From an uncultured Amphritea sp. (GTDB lineage: Bacteria; Pseudomonadota; Gammaproteobacteria; Pseudomonadales; Balneatricaceae), in contig NZ_CAKZLP010000065.1 of the NCBI RefSeq assembly GCF_937127095.1, positions 1-46,618 on the forward strand: a stretch of 46,618 nucleotides of DNA, read 5' to 3'. The position numbers and the translations under genes were made by a program. The notes beneath the pieces were generated by a model. That model made no database searches, was not told the origin of the DNA, and saw nothing but the letters and a program-made list of their open reading frames with translations. Below, piece by piece: positions 46,177-46,618 of this stretch. Numbering within the stretch: the first letter of the stretch is position 1; each line of letters starts with the position of its first letter.

Positions 46177-46280
46177 AATTTTAAAGCTTTTACCATTAAA
46201 CTAGAAGCTTTATCAATTTTAAAATTAGCACTACTTAATAGTGATGATTATATGGATAAATTTAGGTAATAAACGTCCAA
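46177..46280. other. A+T-rich junction with no recognisable gene
   Basis: About 100 bp between the acyltransferase remnant and the ATPase fragment. A 56-residue minus-strand frame (46026-46196, MVKALKFSGEQ...) overlaps the pseudogene; I do not recognise it and cannot call it a gene. Confidence 0.3.
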
Positions 46281-46618
46281 TTAAGGTGAAGTCCAAATTT
46301 TTTGAAAACTAGGTCCATCAGATTTTGGTGGATTGGCTGGTTTATCAATCTGAACGGTCATTGGAATTGGAAAGTCAACGCCAACTAATGCTACTTCACC
46401 TTGCTTCAAGTTTGGGAGAAAAGATGCTGCTGAGCGATCTATCTCTCCGCATGCTCTTTCTACTACCTCTCTATCTCTGTCATTTGTTAAGCGATGGACT
46501 AACAATGTCCCCATTTGACTGAGAACACCTTCAGTAATATCTCTTGGTCTTTGAGTTGCTAAACAAATATTCAATCTGCGTATTCTCATGACTTTGATCA
46601 CCGATTCTCATCAGCTTT
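46281..46618 (-). pseudogene. HerA-like ATPase, C-terminal part, probably broken
   Basis: The last 106 residues match the C-terminus of HerA/DUF87 ATPases: LNICLATQRPRDITEGVLSQ, HRLTNDRDREVVERACGEID and SFLPNLKQGEVALVGVDFPIPM. In-frame TGA lies just upstream (46608-46610), while a second frame reads ADENR up to that point and would join if one base were restored, so a frameshift is likely. HerA motor proteins work with NurA in end processing or with SIR2/nuclease partners in phage defence; no partner is visible. The window ends here, so the status of the rest is unknown. Confidence 0.6.

Noticed and set aside
1..46618. CRISPR array, rRNA operon or prophage
   Set aside because: No regularly spaced repeats, no rRNA sequence and no phage structural genes were seen.

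Overview
The window reads as chromosomal DNA of a marine gammaproteobacterium, most like the Oceanospirillales (Amphritea/Neptuniibacter/Marinobacterium type). This rests on the core block recA-recX-alaS-lysC-csrA-tRNA-Ser-tRNA-Arg, which is typical of gammaproteobacteria, and on a sodium-pumping oxaloacetate decarboxylase. The genus is an inference from gene content.

Region 1 (1-3.4 kb) is the edge of a phenol/catechol meta-cleavage operon. The start of a phenol hydroxylase P1 gene, the P0 gene (dmpK) and a catechol 2,3-dioxygenase run leftward. A divergent DmpR/MopR-type sigma-54 activator runs rightward. The gap between them holds a readable sigma-54 promoter, an IHF site and paired palindromic activator sites.

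Region 2 (3.5-12.7 kb) is housekeeping and accessory metabolism: a renalase-like FAD oxidoreductase, a protein with a degenerate receiver domain plus TPRs, a candidate small RNA or attenuator, an HDAC-family deacetylase, the oadGAB operon and thiI. Region 3 (12.8-19.8 kb) is the conserved core: tRNA-Arg, tRNA-Ser, csrA, lysC, alaS, recX, recA with its LexA box, and pncC.

Region 4 (19.9-44.1 kb) is a capsule/lipid island next to that core, and is the most interesting part. A 2522-residue fully reducing type I polyketide synthase, an alpha-oxoamine synthase and a KpsS-type Kdo transferase form one rightward operon. A short-chain reductase and a KpsC-type Kdo transferase meet it from the other side. 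A cytochrome P450 and an LpxL-like acyltransferase diverge from the synthase. The set resembles the rkp-1 (rkpA/G/H/J) capsule genes of Sinorhizobium. I propose that it builds a sphingoid- or ceramide-like lipid on which KpsS and KpsC place the Kdo linker of a capsule. A leftward operon upstream of kpsC carries four large glycosyltransferases and an FkbM methyltransferase that could build or modify the polysaccharide.

Region 5 (44.1-46.6 kb) is a decayed, A+T-rich boundary: IS-like repeats, an IS3-family element with visible 38-39 bp inverted repeats, an acyltransferase-3 pseudogene broken by an in-frame stop, and the C-terminal part of a HerA-like ATPase at the window edge.
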